In this document: positions 12,969 to 28,177 of the stretch, in pieces
Layout of the letters: every line of letters starts with the position of its first letter
Numbering within the stretch: the first letter of the stretch is position 1
Origin: Ceratopteris richardii
Taxonomy: Eukaryota > Streptophyta > Polypodiopsida > Polypodiales > Pteridaceae
Direction of reading: 5' to 3'
Assembly (NCBI GenBank): GCA_020310875.1
Contig: CM035435.1
Coordinates: 67,907,955 to 67,971,954 of the forward strand
Length of the DNA stretch: 64,000 bases
Program-made: the position numbers and the translations under genes
The notes under the pieces: model-generated
Database searches by the model: none
Told to the model about the DNA's origin: nothing
Seen by the model: the letters and a program-made list of their open reading frames with translations, nothing else

Positions 12969-15900
12969 ATGGCTGAAAGCAGTGATGTATTTCGTATGTT
13001 GGCTATTGAGGATAAGTTGGATGGTACCAACTACCCATTATGGTCTTATATGATGCATCATGTATTGATCACAAAAGGACTATGGAATATTGTGCAGGGG
13101 GTTGAAAGACGTCCAGTTACACCTGCCAATACAGGTACTACAAATACAGGTGCTGGAGCTGATGGAGATGGTGTCAAAGATGATGATATTCTACAGATTC
13201 CTGTTCGTGTTGTTGTTTCTATTGCACCTACTGCAGAGAAAATTCGTTGGGATGGCAGAGATGCTCAGGCACATGCATTGATAGCTTTGTCTGCCAAACG
13301 TGCCATTATTCCTCACATTCGCTCTTGCAGAACAACTAAGGATGCTTGGGATACACTTACCACATTGTACCAGGCTAGGAATCAGGCTCGTGTTGCTTAC
13401 CTCCGAAAACAATTGGAGAGTGAGCAAGTGAATGAAGGTGATTCTATGGACAGTTTTCTCACAAAGATCAAGGATTTGAAAGAGCAGTTGATGTTTGCTG
13501 ATGAAGTTATGTTAGATAGCTCACTTGTGCAGACCGTTCTAAATGGTCTTCCTCACTCATATCAGAGTTTTGCTTCTACTCTTTGTTTAATCATGAAAGG
13601 CAATCCAAATGCCTTGTCATTTGAAGAGTTAGTCTCTGTTTTGTTGCAGGAAGATCAGTCTAGGTAAAACAGGTCTATTATGCATGTTGCAAATCAAGCT
13701 TTCCTGGCTAGTCAAAAGGGCAAAGGTAAATGGAGCTCTTCTACTAGTAAGCACAAATCTACAAATGGCGCTGCACATTCAAAGAAGGAAGACAAAGATG
13801 AGAAGAAATCAGAAGAGCAGAAATTGTTTTGCAAATATTGTAAAGCAAATGATCATATCATTAAGAGTTGTCCAAAACTGGCTGCTAAAGAGGCAAAGAA
13901 GAAAGAGGCCGGAATGTTTGTTGCAGAGGCCTCTACACCGAAAACAGAGTCTACTAATCTTGTGCAAGTAGAAGAATGGGCATTTACTACTGTTTGCAGT
14001 TTTGACCCATCTTCTCATGAGTAGTGCATGTCTACAGTAGACTCAGATGTTTGGTACTTTGATAGTGGGGTGACCAAAAATATTACCTCGTAGCACAGTT
14101 TCTTCTCTTCACTCGAGCCTACCCCTACAGGGAATATTGTTACATGCACCAACAACTCCTCCTATCCTGTTATGGGAGTTGGTAAGATAATTTTGACTAC
14201 TATTGATGGTAGTTCTTTCACTTTGTCAGATGCTTTGTTTGTGACAAGGATCAAGAAAAATTTGTTATCAGTTTCTGCATTAGCCAAGATTGGCTTGGTT
14301 GTGAAATTTGTTGATGATAGATGTACAGTTCTATCAATTGGCGACATCATTATTGCTTGTGGCATTTTATGTCATGGGCTGGATAAGCTCATAGACTATG
14401 AAATATCTGTAAATGATTTGGCATGTGCAGTACATGATTCTCACGCTATGTCAGATGCAAAGTTGTGGCATGCACGCTTTGGTCATCTGAATTTTGCTAG
14501 TTTGCTATGCCTGCAAAAATCTGAAATGGTGTTCTCTTTGTCCAAACTTGAGGCACCCGGTAAACATGTATGTGAAGGCTAATTTCTGGGCAAAATGCAG
14601 CGTTCTTCCTTTCCAAAAGATGGTTCATTTTGGGCTACTCAGAAATTATAGCTTGTACATAGTGATGTCCGTGGTCCTATGCAGACACCTTCTTTTGGGA
14701 ACTATCTTTACTTCATGACTTTCGATGATTTTTCCAGGCATGCATGGGTATATCCATTGAAGGAAAAGTCCGAAGTGTTTATGTGCTTCAAACAGTTTCT
14801 AGTTTTGGATGAAAATCTGTCAGCATGTAAAATGGGCACCCTCCATTCTGATCGAGGGGGGAATATATGTCTTCTGACTTTAATGCATTTCTAGCTCCAC
14901 GTGGGATAAAATATCAATGTACACTGTCATACACACCTCAACAGAATGGTGTTGCTAAACGAAAGAACAGGTCACTCATGGAGGTGGCGAGCTGTATGGT
15001 CAAGAGTCAGGCTTTATCACATAGTTTCTGGTTTGAGGTTGTCATGTGTGCAACCTCCTATGTACTTAACAGGTGTCCCACTAAAGCGCTGCAGTCTATC
15101 ACTCCATATGAGGCTTGGCATGGTCGCAAGCCATCTGTTGCTCATCTGCATGTTTCTGGTTGTCTGGCATATGCATTAGTGTCTGAATAACATCGCAAAA
15201 AATTGGATGATAAAGCAGTAAAATATATTTTTGTTGGCTATAGTTCTGAAAGTAAAGACTATCGTCTGTATTATACACACACTAAACCCATTCTGGTTAG
15301 CCGTGATGTTGTTTTTGTGGAAGATGTTATTCAACCATTGCTTTCATGTACTAAGGAGACATTTGTTAGCTCCAATGACATGTATAATACTTTGCTGCCT
15401 CTTTTTACAAGTGGACAATCTAGTGCTGGTCCTAATGAGGCAACTTCTCAACCTTTGCAGGTTTCATGTGATGATGCAGATCATTCCATTTTTTATGCAG
15501 ATTTACATGATGCTCTTGTTGATGCACCTCTATCATATCGTACTCGATCAGGCTCTCATAGTGCCTCTTTTGCATCACATTGCTATGCTATGGTTGTGTC
15601 TCATCTCTCTAATGAGAATGAGTCTCTTTCATTTGAAGAAGCACAAAAATTCAAAAAATTGGATGGTTGTTATGCAATCTGAATATGATGCTATAATGAA
15701 GAATGGTACCTAGTCTTTATGTGACTTGCCTCCTGGCAAGAAGGCCATTGACACTAAGTGGGTACACAAGCTGAAGCATAAACCTAATGGAACAGTTGAT
15801 AGGTATAAAGCTAGGCTTGTTGCAAAGGGTTATGCGTAGGAAGAGGAATTAATTTTGATGAAACCTTTTCTCATATTTGTCGAATGATCATTGTTCGTAG

Positions 15901-15999
15901 CATCTATGCACTTGCAGTCCATCATGGTTGGAATGTACATCAGTTGGACATTAAAACAGCATTTCTGAATGGTGACTTGCATAAAGAAGTGTATGTTTT
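12969..15999 (+). pseudogene. COP-C gag and partial pol, array copy 1
   Basis: Gag starts MAESSDVFRML, with a UBN2-like core (DGTNYPLW) and a CCHC knuckle near 13830-13872. Then come the protease around 14056, the zinc-binding and core parts of integrase about 14465-15170, and the first part of reverse transcriptase from about 15670. The copy ends at the junction with segment 2, so RNase H and a 3' LTR are absent. It is a fossil with several breaks shared by all array copies, so most arose before amplification. Confidence 0.9.
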
Positions 16000-16421
16000 G
16001 GTGATTGACCTACTTTGATGCCAAAGTCATGATATCACTTCATTCGATCATCCCTATTTTATCATTTAATCAATTTGATGGAGGCAACAATGCTACTTCA
16101 TTGTCCTTGAAATGAGTCGCATGTAAGATGATGCATCATGGACTACCCCACCATCAATCTTATCATGTCTCGTTTCTCCATATAAATAATGTCTAGAAGA
16201 CTTAAGTGGCTAGTATTCATATGAGTGCAAGATGGTTTATTTTGCACTCGTACGCATTCAAGATAAAGCGGATATTCTCATGAACATAAATAGCACTGCC
16301 ATGGTGACCCATAAAAGTTTTGGAGATGACATTGTTGCAATTAGCTACAATGGCCCTGTTTTTTACACGACTATTTAAAAACATGAGACATTTTCTTTTG
16401 ATCAACGAGAATCACATCATG
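15995..16421 (+). repeat. Array segment 2, copy 1
   Basis: This 427-bp piece of an RF-L block matches 49704-50130 except for one base seen near 16114. It begins within GTTTT shared with the reverse transcriptase side and ends within ATG shared with the start of segment 1. It is not part of the copia element. Confidence 0.92.
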
Positions 16422-17571
16422 TTATCTTTCATGCCCTTTGTCAACATACTAATTTATGTGCTCTTCAAGGTTTACAAGCTCTAACTTTACACTTTTAAAA
16501 TATATAAAATGAATCCTCACATAGATGATTTAGAATAGCTCTAGTAATCAAATAGGTCAAGGTTTAGTCGATACTCATGAACATAAAAGATAAAGAGAAT
16601 TTGTTTTTAATAACCCATGAACATAAATTGCAATGTCCTCAGGATCCATAAAAGCTTTCATGTCACTGCTTCAATTAGCTACAAAGGTCCTGTTTTTTAC
16701 ATGAAGACATATAAAGATGAGAGATTTTCATTTGATGCACGAGAAAAACACCATCTAACATAAGTATACTAGTGAACTATAAAGCATTTTCTCAATTATA
16801 TATGCCAAAATGAATCCAAGCAAACCCCAAATTCACCCTCAACTGAAATTGCAACTATAACTCATGGTATTCAACCATAATTCTATATATCAAATTAGCT
16901 CCATTATGCATACTATCAACTCAATACTATGACATCCCCACTAGCCTCATCAGGGCCTAATAGTGGTTATAGAACTAAGAATGAATACATGCTCACATAT
17001 GCATCCCGCAATGCACACACACTATGAGCATGAGCGGACAAAAATTTCACTTCAAAAAGTAATGGGAAGACTCAATAATAATGAAGCCTAGCACAAAATA
17101 CCAAAAAAAAAAGATATGAAAAATTACAAAAAAAATGCATGGTTGATATGGTAAACACACCTAATAACTTGTCGCAACTCAGACGAAGAATCCACAAATG
17201 AACATTGCATGTCCACTAATGTCAATGTTCCATTAGATACCTTATCTTTTAGCCATGTTTAGTAAAATATGGAGCATTATAATATTTTAGAGGTCATACA
17301 TTGTGTATCCATATTTCTTTTCTAATAACTATTAGTATGAAGGATCCCAAAAGATGTTTGGCCCAATTGATGTTGATTAGCTATCTTCATGGTCCCATAC
17401 ACATTTCGTATGTTCCTTGATTCTTAGCACCCCTTTTCACACTGCAAGACCTCATCCACATGTGCTTTGTATGTGATTACTTGTAATACCACCAATCGGA
17501 CCCCAAAGATGATAGGCTATATTGTACTTTTCTTGATTAGTTTGTGGATTTCATCTAAATCCTTCTAAATA

Positions 17572-17801
17572 TGTTGATATATTTAGGTAGTGATGTGTGT
17601 GAACACTCTAGGACCGTCGAGGCACTTTTTTCCCTCCTTAGGAGGTTTTTCCCCCCGGCCTGTATATATGCCTATTGCCCTAACGGGCTACTTATCTTTG
17701 TACATTCTAGTGGCAATACATTCAGCATTGTGTGTTTTGATCCAAGCTTCTTCTTCTTCCTTGTGTTGTTCACGTGCTTCCATAGACATCTAACTCCAAC
17801 A
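17572..17801 (+). repeat. Internal LTR, array copy 2
   Basis: Copy of the COP-C 5' LTR, one period downstream and with no difference seen by eye. It is preceded by array RF-L sequence and not by a fresh insertion site, so it arose by amplification, not transposition. Confidence 0.93.
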
Positions 17802-18156
17802 ATTGGTATCAGAGCAGGTCTCCGCTTCATCTAGGGCATTGTCTATACCTCTCCAGTTGCACTCTCAGAGTCGCACGAAATTTGGTAAGCATACTCAAGG
17901 TGTTTCACATATCAAAACGGCTTCGCTTTATGGTGGCAAAATCGTGATCTGAGCTCATTTTTGCCTCTGAACGAACTATCGTAGTGCTTGTGCACGCTAT
18001 TTCCTCTTTTTGTGCCAAAGGTATATACGAGTTTCGTTTCACCTATATAAGCATCTCAAAGTCTCCTACAGGTTTAGCAGAATTCGTCTAGGTAGTTCTA
18101 TTCAACTTTTTGAGATATAATCAATTTTCTGCATCAAGGTATTTTAGTCACCGCTT

Positions 18157-21100
18157 ATGGCTGAAAGCAGTGATGTATTTCGTATGTTGGCTATTGAGGA
18201 TAAGTTGGATGGTACCAACTACCCATTATGGTCTTATATGATGCATCATGTATTGATCACAAAAGGACTATGGAATATTGTGCAGGGGGTTGAAAGACGT
18301 CCAGTTACACCTGCCAATACAGGTACTACAAATACAGGTGCTGGAGCTGATGGAGATGGTGTCAAAGATGATGATATTCTACAGATTCCTGTTCGTGTTG
18401 TTGTTTCTATTGCACCTACTGCAGAGAAAATTCGTTGGGATGGCAGAGATGCTCAGGCACATGCATTGATAGCTTTGTCTGCCAAACGTGCCATTATTCC
18501 TCACATTCGCTCTTGCAGAACAACTAAGGATGCTTGGGATACACTTACCACATTGTACCAGGCTAGGAATCAGGCTCGTGTTGCTTACCTCCGAAAACAA
18601 TTGGAGAGTGAGCAAGTGAATGAAGGTGATTCTATGGACAGTTTTCTCACAAAGATCAAGGATTTGAAAGAGCAGTTGATGTTTGCTGATGAAGTTATGT
18701 TAGATAGCTCACTTGTGCAGACCGTTCTAAATGGTCTTCCTCACTCATATCAGAGTTTTGCTTCTACTCTTTGTTTAATCATGAAAGGCAATCCAAATGC
18801 CTTGTCATTTGAAGAGTTAGTCTCTGTTTTGTTGCAGGAAGATCAGTCTAGGTAAAACAGGTCTATTATGCATGTTGCAAATCAAGCTTTCCTGGCTAGT
18901 CAAAAGGGCAAAGGTAAATGGAGCTCTTCTACTAGTAAGCACAAATCTACAAATGGCGCTGCACATTCAAAGAAGGAAGACAAAGATGAGAAGAAATCAG
19001 AAGAGCAGAAATTGTTTTGCAAATATTGTAAAGCAAATGATCATATCATTAAGAGTTGTCCAAAACTGGCTGATAAAGAGGCAAAGAAGAAAGAGGCCGG
19101 AATGTTTGTTGCAGAGGCCTCTACACCGAAAACAGAGTCTACTAATCTTGTGCAAGTAGAAGAATGGGCATTTACTACTGTTTGCAGTTTTGACCCATCT
19201 TCTCATGAGTAGTGCATGTCTACAGTAGACTCAGATGTTTGGTACTTTGATAGTGGGGTGACCAAACATATTACCTCGTAGCACAGTTTCTTCTCTTCAC
19301 TCGAGCCTACCCCTACAGGGAATATTGTTACATGCACCAACAACTCCTCCTATCCTGTTATGGGAGTTGGTAAGATAATTTTGACTACTATTGATGGTAG
19401 TTCTTTCACTTTGTCAGATGCTTTGTTTGTGACAAGGATCAAGAAAAATTTGTTATCAGTTTCTGCATTAGCCAAGATTGGCTTGGTTGTGAAATTTGTT
19501 GATGATAGATGTACAGTTCTATCAATTGGCGACATCATTATTGCTTGTGGCATTTTATGTCATGGGCTGGATAAGCTCATAGACTATGAAATATCTGTAA
19601 ATGATTTGGCATGTGCAGTACATGATTCTCACGCTATGTCAGATGCAAAGTTGTGGCATGCACGCTTTGGTCATCTGAATTTTGCTAGTTTGCTATGCCT
19701 GCAAAAATCTGAAATGGTGTTCTCTTTGTCCAAACTTGAGGCACCCGGTAAACATGTATGTGAAGGCTAATTTCTGGGCAAAATGCAGCATTCTTCCTTT
19801 CCAAAAGATGGTTCATTTTGGGCTACTCAGAAATTATAGCTTGTACATAGTGATGTCCGTGGTCCTATGCAGACACCTTCTTTTGGGAACTATCTTTACT
19901 TCATGACTTTCGATGATTTTTCCAGGCATGCATGGGTATATCCATTGAAGGAAAAGTCCGAAGTGTTTATGTGCTTCAAACAGTTTCTAGTTTTGGATGA
20001 AAATCTGTCAGCATGTAAAATGGGCACCCTCCATTCTGATCGAGGGGGGAATATATGTCTTCTGACTTTAATGCATTTCTAGCTCCACGTGGGATAAAAT
20101 ATCAATGTACACTGTCATACACACCTCAACAGAATGGTGTTGCTAAACGAAAGAACAGGTCACTCATGGAGGTGGCGAGCTATATGGTCAAGAGTCAGGC
20201 TTTATCACATAGTTTCTGGTTTGAGGTTGTCATGTGTGCAACCTCCTATGTACTTAACAGGTGTCCCACTAAAGCGCTGCAGTCTATCACTCCATATGAG
20301 GCTTGGCATGGTCGCAAGCCATCTGTTGCTCATCTGCATGTTTCTGGTTGTCTGGCATATGCATTAGTGTCTGAATAACATCGCAAAAAATTGGATGATA
20401 AAGCAGTAAAATATATTTTTGTTGGCTATAGTTCTGAAAGTAAAGACTATCGTCTGTATTATACACACACTAAACCCATTCTGGTTAGCCGTGATGTTGT
20501 TTTTGTGGAAGATGTTATTCAACCATTGCTTTCATGTACTAAGGAGACATTTGTTAGCTCCAATGACATGTATAATACTTTGCTGCCTCTTTTTACAAGT
20601 GGACAATCTAGTGCTGGTCCTAATGAGGCAACTTCTCAACCTTTGCAGGTTTCATGTGATGATGCAGATCATTCCATTTTTTATGCAGATTTACATGATG
20701 CTCTTGTTGATGCACCTCTATCATATCGTACTCGATCAGGCTCTCATAGTGCCTCTTTTGCATCACATTGCTATGCTATGGTTGTGTCTCATCTCTCTAA
20801 TGAGAATGAGTCTCTTTCATTTGAAGAAGCACAAAAATTCAAAAAATTGGATGGTTGTTATGCAATCTGAATATGATGCTATAATGAAGAATGGTACCTA
20901 GTCTTTATGTGACTTGCCTCCTGGCAAGAAGGCCATTGACACTAAGTGGGTACACAAGCTGAAGCATAAACCTAATGGAACAGTTGATAGGTATAAAGCT
21001 AGGCTTGTTGCAAAGGGTTATGCGTAGGAAGAGGAATTAATTTTGATGAAACCTTTTCTCATATTTGTCGAATGATCATTGTTCGTAGCATCTATGCACT

Positions 21101-21187
21101 TGCAGTCCATCATGGTTGGAATGTACATCAGTTGGACATTAAAACAGCATTTCTGAATGGTGACTTGCATAAAGAAGTGTATGTTTT
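18157..21187 (+). pseudogene. COP-C gag and partial pol, array copy 2
   Basis: Same content as copy 1: gag with zinc knuckle, protease, integrase and the first part of reverse transcriptase. A handful of single-base differences separate it from copy 1. One variant in the gag C-terminal part is shared with copy 4 and not with copies 1 and 3. It is a broken fossil. Confidence 0.9.
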
Positions 21188-21609
21188 GGTGATTGACCTA
21201 CTTTGATGCCAAAGTCATGATATCACTTCATTCGATCATCCCTATTTTATCATTTAATCAATTTGATGGAGGCAACAATGCTACTTCATTGTCCTTGAAA
21301 TGAGTCGCATGTAAGATGATGCATCATGGACTACCCCACCATCAATCTTATCATGTCTCGTTTCTCCATATAAATAATGTCTAGAAGACTTAAGTGGCTA
21401 GTATTCATATGAGTGCAAGATGGTTTATTTTGCACTCGTACGCATTCAAGATAAAGCGGATATTCTCATGAACATAAATAGCACTGCCATGGTGACCCAT
21501 AAAAGTTTTGGAGATGACATTGTTGCAATTAGCTACAATGGCCCTGTTTTTTACACGACTATTTAAAAACATGAGACATTTTCTTTTGATCAACGAGAAT
21601 CACATCATG
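21183..21609 (+). repeat. Array segment 2, copy 2
   Basis: Apparently identical to array segment 2 copy 1, with the same two junctions. Confidence 0.92.
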
Positions 21610-22759
21610 TTATCTTTCATGCCCTTTGTCAACATACTAATTTATGTGCTCTTCAAGGTTTACAAGCTCTAACTTTACACTTTTAAAATATATAAAATGA
21701 ATCCTCACATAGATGATTTAGAATAGCTCTAGTAATCAAATAGGTCAAGGTTTAGTCGATACTCATGAACATAAAAGATAAAGAGAATTTGTTTTTAATA
21801 ACCCATGAACATAAATTGCAATGTCCTCAGGATCCATAAAAGCTTTCATGTCACTGCTTCAATTAGCTACAAAGGTCCTGTTTTTTACATGAAGACATAT
21901 AAAGATGAGAGATTTTCATTTGATGCACGAGAAAAACACCATCTAACATAAGTATACTAGTGAACTATAAAGCATTTTCTCAATTATATATGCCAAAATG
22001 AATCCAAGCAAACCCCAAATTCACCCTCAACTGAAATTGCAACTATAACTCATGGTATTCAACCATAATTCTATATATCAAATTAGCTCCATTATGCATA
22101 CTATCAACTCAATACTATGACATCCCCACTAGCCTCATCAGGGCCTAATAGTGGTTATAGAACTAAGAATGAATACATGCTCACATATGCATCCCGCAAT
22201 GCACACACACTATGAGCATGAGCGGACAAAAATTTCACTTCAAAAAGTAATGGGAAGACTCAATAATAATGAAGCCTAGCACAAAATACCAAAAAAAAAA
22301 GATATGAAAAATTACAAAAAAAATGCATGGTTGATATGGTAAACACACCTAATAACTTGTCGCAACTCAGACGAAGAATCCACAAATGAACATTGCATGT
22401 CCACTAATGTCAATGTTCCATTAGATACCTTATCTTTTAGCCATGTTTAGTAAAATATGGAGCATTATAATATTTTAGAGGTCATACATTGTGTATCCAT
22501 ATTTCTTTTCTAATAACTATTAGTATGAAGGATCCCAAAAGATGTTTGGCCCAATTGATGTTGATTAGCTATCTTCATGGTCCCATACACATTTCGTATG
22601 TTCCTTGATTCTTAGCACCCCTTTTCACACTGCAAGACCTCATCCACATGTGCTTTGTATGTGATTACTTGTAATACCACCAATCGGACCCCAAAGATGA
22701 TAGGCTATATTGTACTTTTCTTGATTAGTTTGTGGATTTCATCTAAATCCTTCTAAATA

Positions 22760-22989
22760 TGTTGATATATTTAGGTAGTGATGTGTGTGAACACTCTAGG
22801 ACCGTCGAGGCACTTTTTTCCCTCCTTAGGAGGTTTTTCCCCCCGGCCTGTATATATGCCTATTGCCCTAACGGGCTACTTATCTTTGTACATTCTAGTG
22901 GCAATACATTCAGCATTGTGTGTTTTGATCCAAGCTTCTTCTTCTTCCTTGTGTTGTTCACGTGCTTCCATAGACATCTAACTCCAACA
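22760..22989 (+). repeat. Internal LTR, array copy 3
   Basis: Third copy of the COP-C 5' LTR, two periods from the first and followed by the same primer binding site. Confidence 0.93.
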
Positions 22990-23344
22990 ATTGGTATCAG
23001 AGCAGGTCTCCGCTTCATCTAGGGCATTGTCTATACCTCTCCAGTTGCACTCTCAGAGTCGCACGAAATTTGGTAAGCATACTCAAGGTGTTTCACATAT
23101 CAAAACGGCTTCGCTTTATGGTGGCAAAATCGTGATCTGAGCTCATTTTTGCCTCTGAACGAACTATCGTAGTGCTTGTGCACGCTATTTCCTCTTTTTG
23201 TGCCAAAGGTATATACGAGTTTCGTTTCACCTATATAAGCATCTCAAAGTCTCCTACAGGTTTAGCAGAATTCGTCTAGGTAGTTCTATTCAACTTTTTG
23301 AGATATAATCAATTTTCTGCATCAAGGTATTTTAGTCACCGCTT

Positions 23345-26300
23345 ATGGCTGAAAGCAGTGATGTATTTCGTATGTTGGCTATTGAGGATAAGTTGGATGG
23401 TACCAACTACCCATTATGGTCTTATATGATGCATCATGTATTGATCACAAAAGGACTATGGAATATTGTGCAGGGGGTTGAAAGACGTCCAGTTACACCT
23501 GCCAATACAGGTACTACAAATACAGGTGCTGGAGCTGATGGAGATGGTGTCAAAGATGATGATATTCTACAGATTCCTGTTCGTGTTGTTGTTTCTATTG
23601 CACCTACTGCAGAGAAAATTCGTTGGGATGGCAGAGATGCTCAGGCACATGCATTGATAGCTTTGTCTGCCAAACGTGCCATTATTCCTCACATTCGCTC
23701 TTGCAGAACAACTAAGGATGCTTGGGATACACTTACCACATTGTACCAGGCTAGGAATCAGGCTCGTGTTGCTTACCTCCGAAAACAATTGGAGAGTGAG
23801 CAAGTGAATGAAGGTGATTCTATGGACAGTTTTCTCACAAAGATCAAGGATTTGAAAGAGCAGTTGATGTTTGCTGATGAAGTTATGTTAGATAGCTCAC
23901 TTGTGCAGACCGTTCTAAATGGTCTTCCTCACTCATATCAGAGTTTTGCTTCTACTCTTTGTTTAATCATGAAAGGCAATCCAAATGCCTTGTCATTTGA
24001 AGAGTTAGTCTCTGTTTTGTTGCAGGAAGATCAGTCTAGGTAAAACAGGTCTATTATGCATGTTGCAAATCAAGCTTTCCTGGCTAGTCAAAAGGGCAAA
24101 GGTAAATGGAGCTCTTCTACTAGTAAGCACAAATCTACAAATGGCGCTGCACATTCAAAGAAGGAAGACAAAGATGAGAAGAAATCAGAAGAGCAGAAAT
24201 TGTTTTGCAAATATTGTAAAGCAAATGATCATATCATTAAGAGTTGTCCAAAACTGGCTGCTAAAGAGGCAAAGAAGAAAGAGGCCGGAATGTTTGTTGC
24301 AGAGGCCTCTACACCGAAAACAGAGTCTACTAATCTTGTGCAAGTAGAAGAATGGGCATTTACTACTGTTTGCAGTTTTGACCCATCTTCTCATGAGTAG
24401 TGCATGTCTACAGTAGACTCAGATGTTTGGTACTTTGATAGTGGGGTGACCAAACATATTACCTCGTAGCACAGTTTCTTCTCTTCACTCGAGCCTACCC
24501 CTACAGGGAATATTGTTACATGCACCAACAACTCCTCCTATCCTGTTATGGGAGTTGGTAAGATAATTTTGACTACTATTGATGGTAGTTCTTTCACTTT
24601 GTCAGATGCTTTGTTTGTGACAAGGATCAAGAAAAATTTGTTATCAGTTTCTGCATTAGCCAAGATTGGCTTGGTTGTGAAATTTGTTGATGATAGATGT
24701 ACAGTTCTATCAATTGGCGACATCATTATTGCTTGTGGCATTTTATGTCATGGGCTGGATAAGCTCATAGACTATGAAATATCTGTAAATGATTTGGCAT
24801 GTGCAGTACATGATTCTCACGCTATGTCAGATGCAAAGTTGTGGCATGCACGCTTTGGTCATCTGAATTTTGCTAGTTTGCTATGCCTGCAAAAATCTGA
24901 AATGGTGTTCTCTTTGTCCAAACTTGAGGCACCCGGTAAACATGTATGTGAAGGCTAATTTCTGGGCAAAATGCAGCGTTCTTCCTTTCCAAAAGATGGT
25001 TCATTTTGGGCTACTCAGAAATTATAGCTTGTACATAGTGATGTCCGTGGTCCTATGCAGACACCTTCTTTTGGGAACTATCTTTACTTCATGACTTTCG
25101 ATGATTTTTCCAGGCATGCATGGGTATATCCATTGAAGGAAAAGTCCGAAGTGTTTATGTGCTTCAAACAGTTTCTAGTTTTGGATGAAAATCTGTCAGC
25201 ATGTAAAATGGGCACCCTCCATTCTGATCGAGGGGGGAATATATGTCTTCTGACTTTAATGCATTTCTAGCTCCACGTGGGATAAAATATCAATGTACAC
25301 TGTCATACACACCTCAACAGAATGGTGTTGCTAAACGAAAGAACAGGTCACTCATGGAGGTGGCGAGCTGTATGGTCAAGAGTCAGGCTTTATCACATAG
25401 TTTCTGGTTTGAGGTTGTCATGTGTGCAACCTCCTATGTACTTAACAGGTGTCCCACTAAAGCGCTGCAGTCTATCACTCCATATGAGGCTTGGCATGGT
25501 CGCAAGCCATCTGTTGCTCATCTGCATGTTTCTGGTTGTCTGGCATATGCATTAGTGTCTGAATAACATCGCAAAAAATTGGATGATAAAGCAGTAAAAT
25601 ATATTTTTGTTGGCTATAGTTCTGAAAGTAAAGACTATCGTCTGTATTATACACACACTAAACCCATTCTGGTTAGCCGTGATGTTGTTTTTGTGGAAGA
25701 TGTTATTCAACCATTGCTTTCATGTACTAAGGAGACATTTGTTAGCTCCAATGACATGTATAATACTTTGCTGCCTCTTTTTACAAGTGGACAATCTAGT
25801 GCTGGTCCTAATGAGGCAACTTCTCAACCTTTGCAGGTTTCATGTGATGATGCAGATCATTCCATTTTTTATGCAGATTTACATGATGCTCTTGTTGATG
25901 CACCTCTATCATATCGTACTCGATCAGGCTCTCATAGTGCCTCTTTTGCATCACATTGCTATGCTATGGTTGTGTCTCATCTCTCTAATGAGAATGAGTC
26001 TCTTTCATTTGAAGAAGCACAAAAATTCAAAAAATTGGATGGTTGTTATGCAATCTGAATATGATGCTATAATGAAGAATGGTACCTAGTCTTTATGTGA
26101 CTTGCCTCCTGGCAAGAAGGCCATTGACACTAAGTGGGTACACAAGCTGAAGCATAAACCTAATGGAACAGTTGATAGGTATAAAGCTAGGCTTGTTGCA
26201 AAGGGTTATGCGTAGGAAGAGGAATTAATTTTGATGAAACCTTTTCTCATATTTGTCGAATGATCATTGTTCGTAGCATCTATGCACTTGCAGTCCATTA

Positions 26301-26375
26301 TGGTTGGAATGTACATCAGTTGGACATTAAAACAGCATTTCTGAATGGTGACTTGCATAAAGAAGTGTATGTTTT
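23345..26375 (+). pseudogene. COP-C gag and partial pol, array copy 3
   Basis: Same parts as copies 1 and 2. It carries the copy 1 type at the variant site in the gag C-terminal part, and I saw only one private difference. It is a broken fossil. Confidence 0.9.
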
Positions 26376-26797
26376 GGTGATTGACCTACTTTGATGCCAA
26401 AGTCATGATATCACTTCATTCGATCATCCCTATTTTATCATTTAATCAATTTGATGGAGGCAACAATGCTACTTCATTGTCCTTGAAATGAGTCGCATGT
26501 AAGATGATGCATCATGGACTACCCCACCATCAATCTTATCATGTCTCGTTTCTCCATATAAATAATGTCTAGAAGACTTAAGTGGCTAGTATTCATATGA
26601 GTGCAAGATGGTTTATTTTGCACTCGTACGCATTCAAGATAAAGCGGATATTCTCATGAACATAAATAGCACTGCCATGGTGACCCATAAAAGTTTTGGA
26701 GATGACATTGTTGCAATTAGCTACAATGGCCCTGTTTTTTACACGACTATTTAAAAACATGAGACATTTTCTTTTGATCAACGAGAATCACATCATG
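26371..26797 (+). repeat. Array segment 2, copy 3
   Basis: Last copy of the 427-bp segment, joining array copies 3 and 4. After copy 4 there is no segment 2, because COP-C resumes its normal sequence. Confidence 0.92.
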
Positions 26798-27947
26798 TTA
26801 TCTTTCATGCCCTTTGTCAACATACTAATTTATGTGCTCTTCAAGGTTTACAAGCTCTAACTTTACACTTTTAAAATATATAAAATGAATCCTCACATAG
26901 ATGATTTAGAATAGCTCTAGTAATCAAATAGGTCAAGGTTTAGTCGATACTCATGAACATAAAAGATAAAGAGAATTTGTTTTTAATAACCCATGAACAT
27001 AAATTGCAATGTCCTCAGGATCCATAAAAGCTTTCATGTCACTGCTTCAATTAGCTACAAAGGTCCTGTTTTTTACATGAAGACATATAAAGATGAGAGA
27101 TTTTCATTTGATGCACGAGAAAAACACCATCTAACATAAGTATACTAGTGAACTATAAAGCATTTTCTCAATTATATATGCCAAAATGAATCCAAGCAAA
27201 CCCCAAATTCACCCTCAACTGAAATTGCAACTATAACTCATGGTATTCAACCATAATTCTATATATCAAATTAGCTCCATTATGCATACTATCAACTCAA
27301 TACTATGACATCCCCACTAGCCTCATCAGGGCCTAATAGTGGTTATAGAACTAAGAATGAATACATGCTCACATATGCATCCCGCAATGCACACACACTA
27401 TGAGCATGAGCGGACAAAAATTTCACTTCAAAAAGTAATGGGAAGACTCAATAATAATGAAGCCTAGCACAAAATACCAAAAAAAAAAGATATGAAAAAT
27501 TACAAAAAAAATGCATGGTTGATATGGTAAACACACCTAATAACTTGTCGCAACTCAGACGAAGAATCCACAAATGAACATTGCATGTCCACTAATGTCA
27601 ATGTTCCATTAGATACCTTATCTTTTAGCCATGTTTAGTAAAATATGGAGCATTATAATATTTTAGAGGTCATACATTGTGTATCCATATTTCTTTTCTA
27701 ATAACTATTAGTATGAAGGATCCCAAAAGATGTTTGGCCCAATTGATGTTGATTAGCTATCTTCATGGTCCCATACACATTTCGTATGTTCCTTGATTCT
27801 TAGCACCCCTTTTCACACTGCAAGACCTCATCCACATGTGCTTTGTATGTGATTACTTGTAATACCACCAATCGGACCCCAAAGATGATAGGCTATATTG
27901 TACTTTTCTTGATTAGTTTGTGGATTTCATCTAAATCCTTCTAAATA

Positions 27948-28177
27948 TGTTGATATATTTAGGTAGTGATGTGTGTGAACACTCTAGGACCGTCGAGGCA
28001 CTTTTTTCCCTCCTTAGGAGGTTTTTCCCCCCGGCCTGTATATATGCCTATTGCCCTAACGGGCTACTTATCTTTGTACATTCTAGTGGCAATACATTCA
28101 GCATTGTGTGTTTTGATCCAAGCTTCTTCTTCTTCCTTGTGTTGTTCACGTGCTTCCATAGACATCTAACTCCAACA
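27948..28177 (+). repeat. Internal LTR, array copy 4
   Basis: Fourth copy of the 5' LTR. From here to 33024 the sequence has the normal single-element layout (5077 bp). Confidence 0.93.
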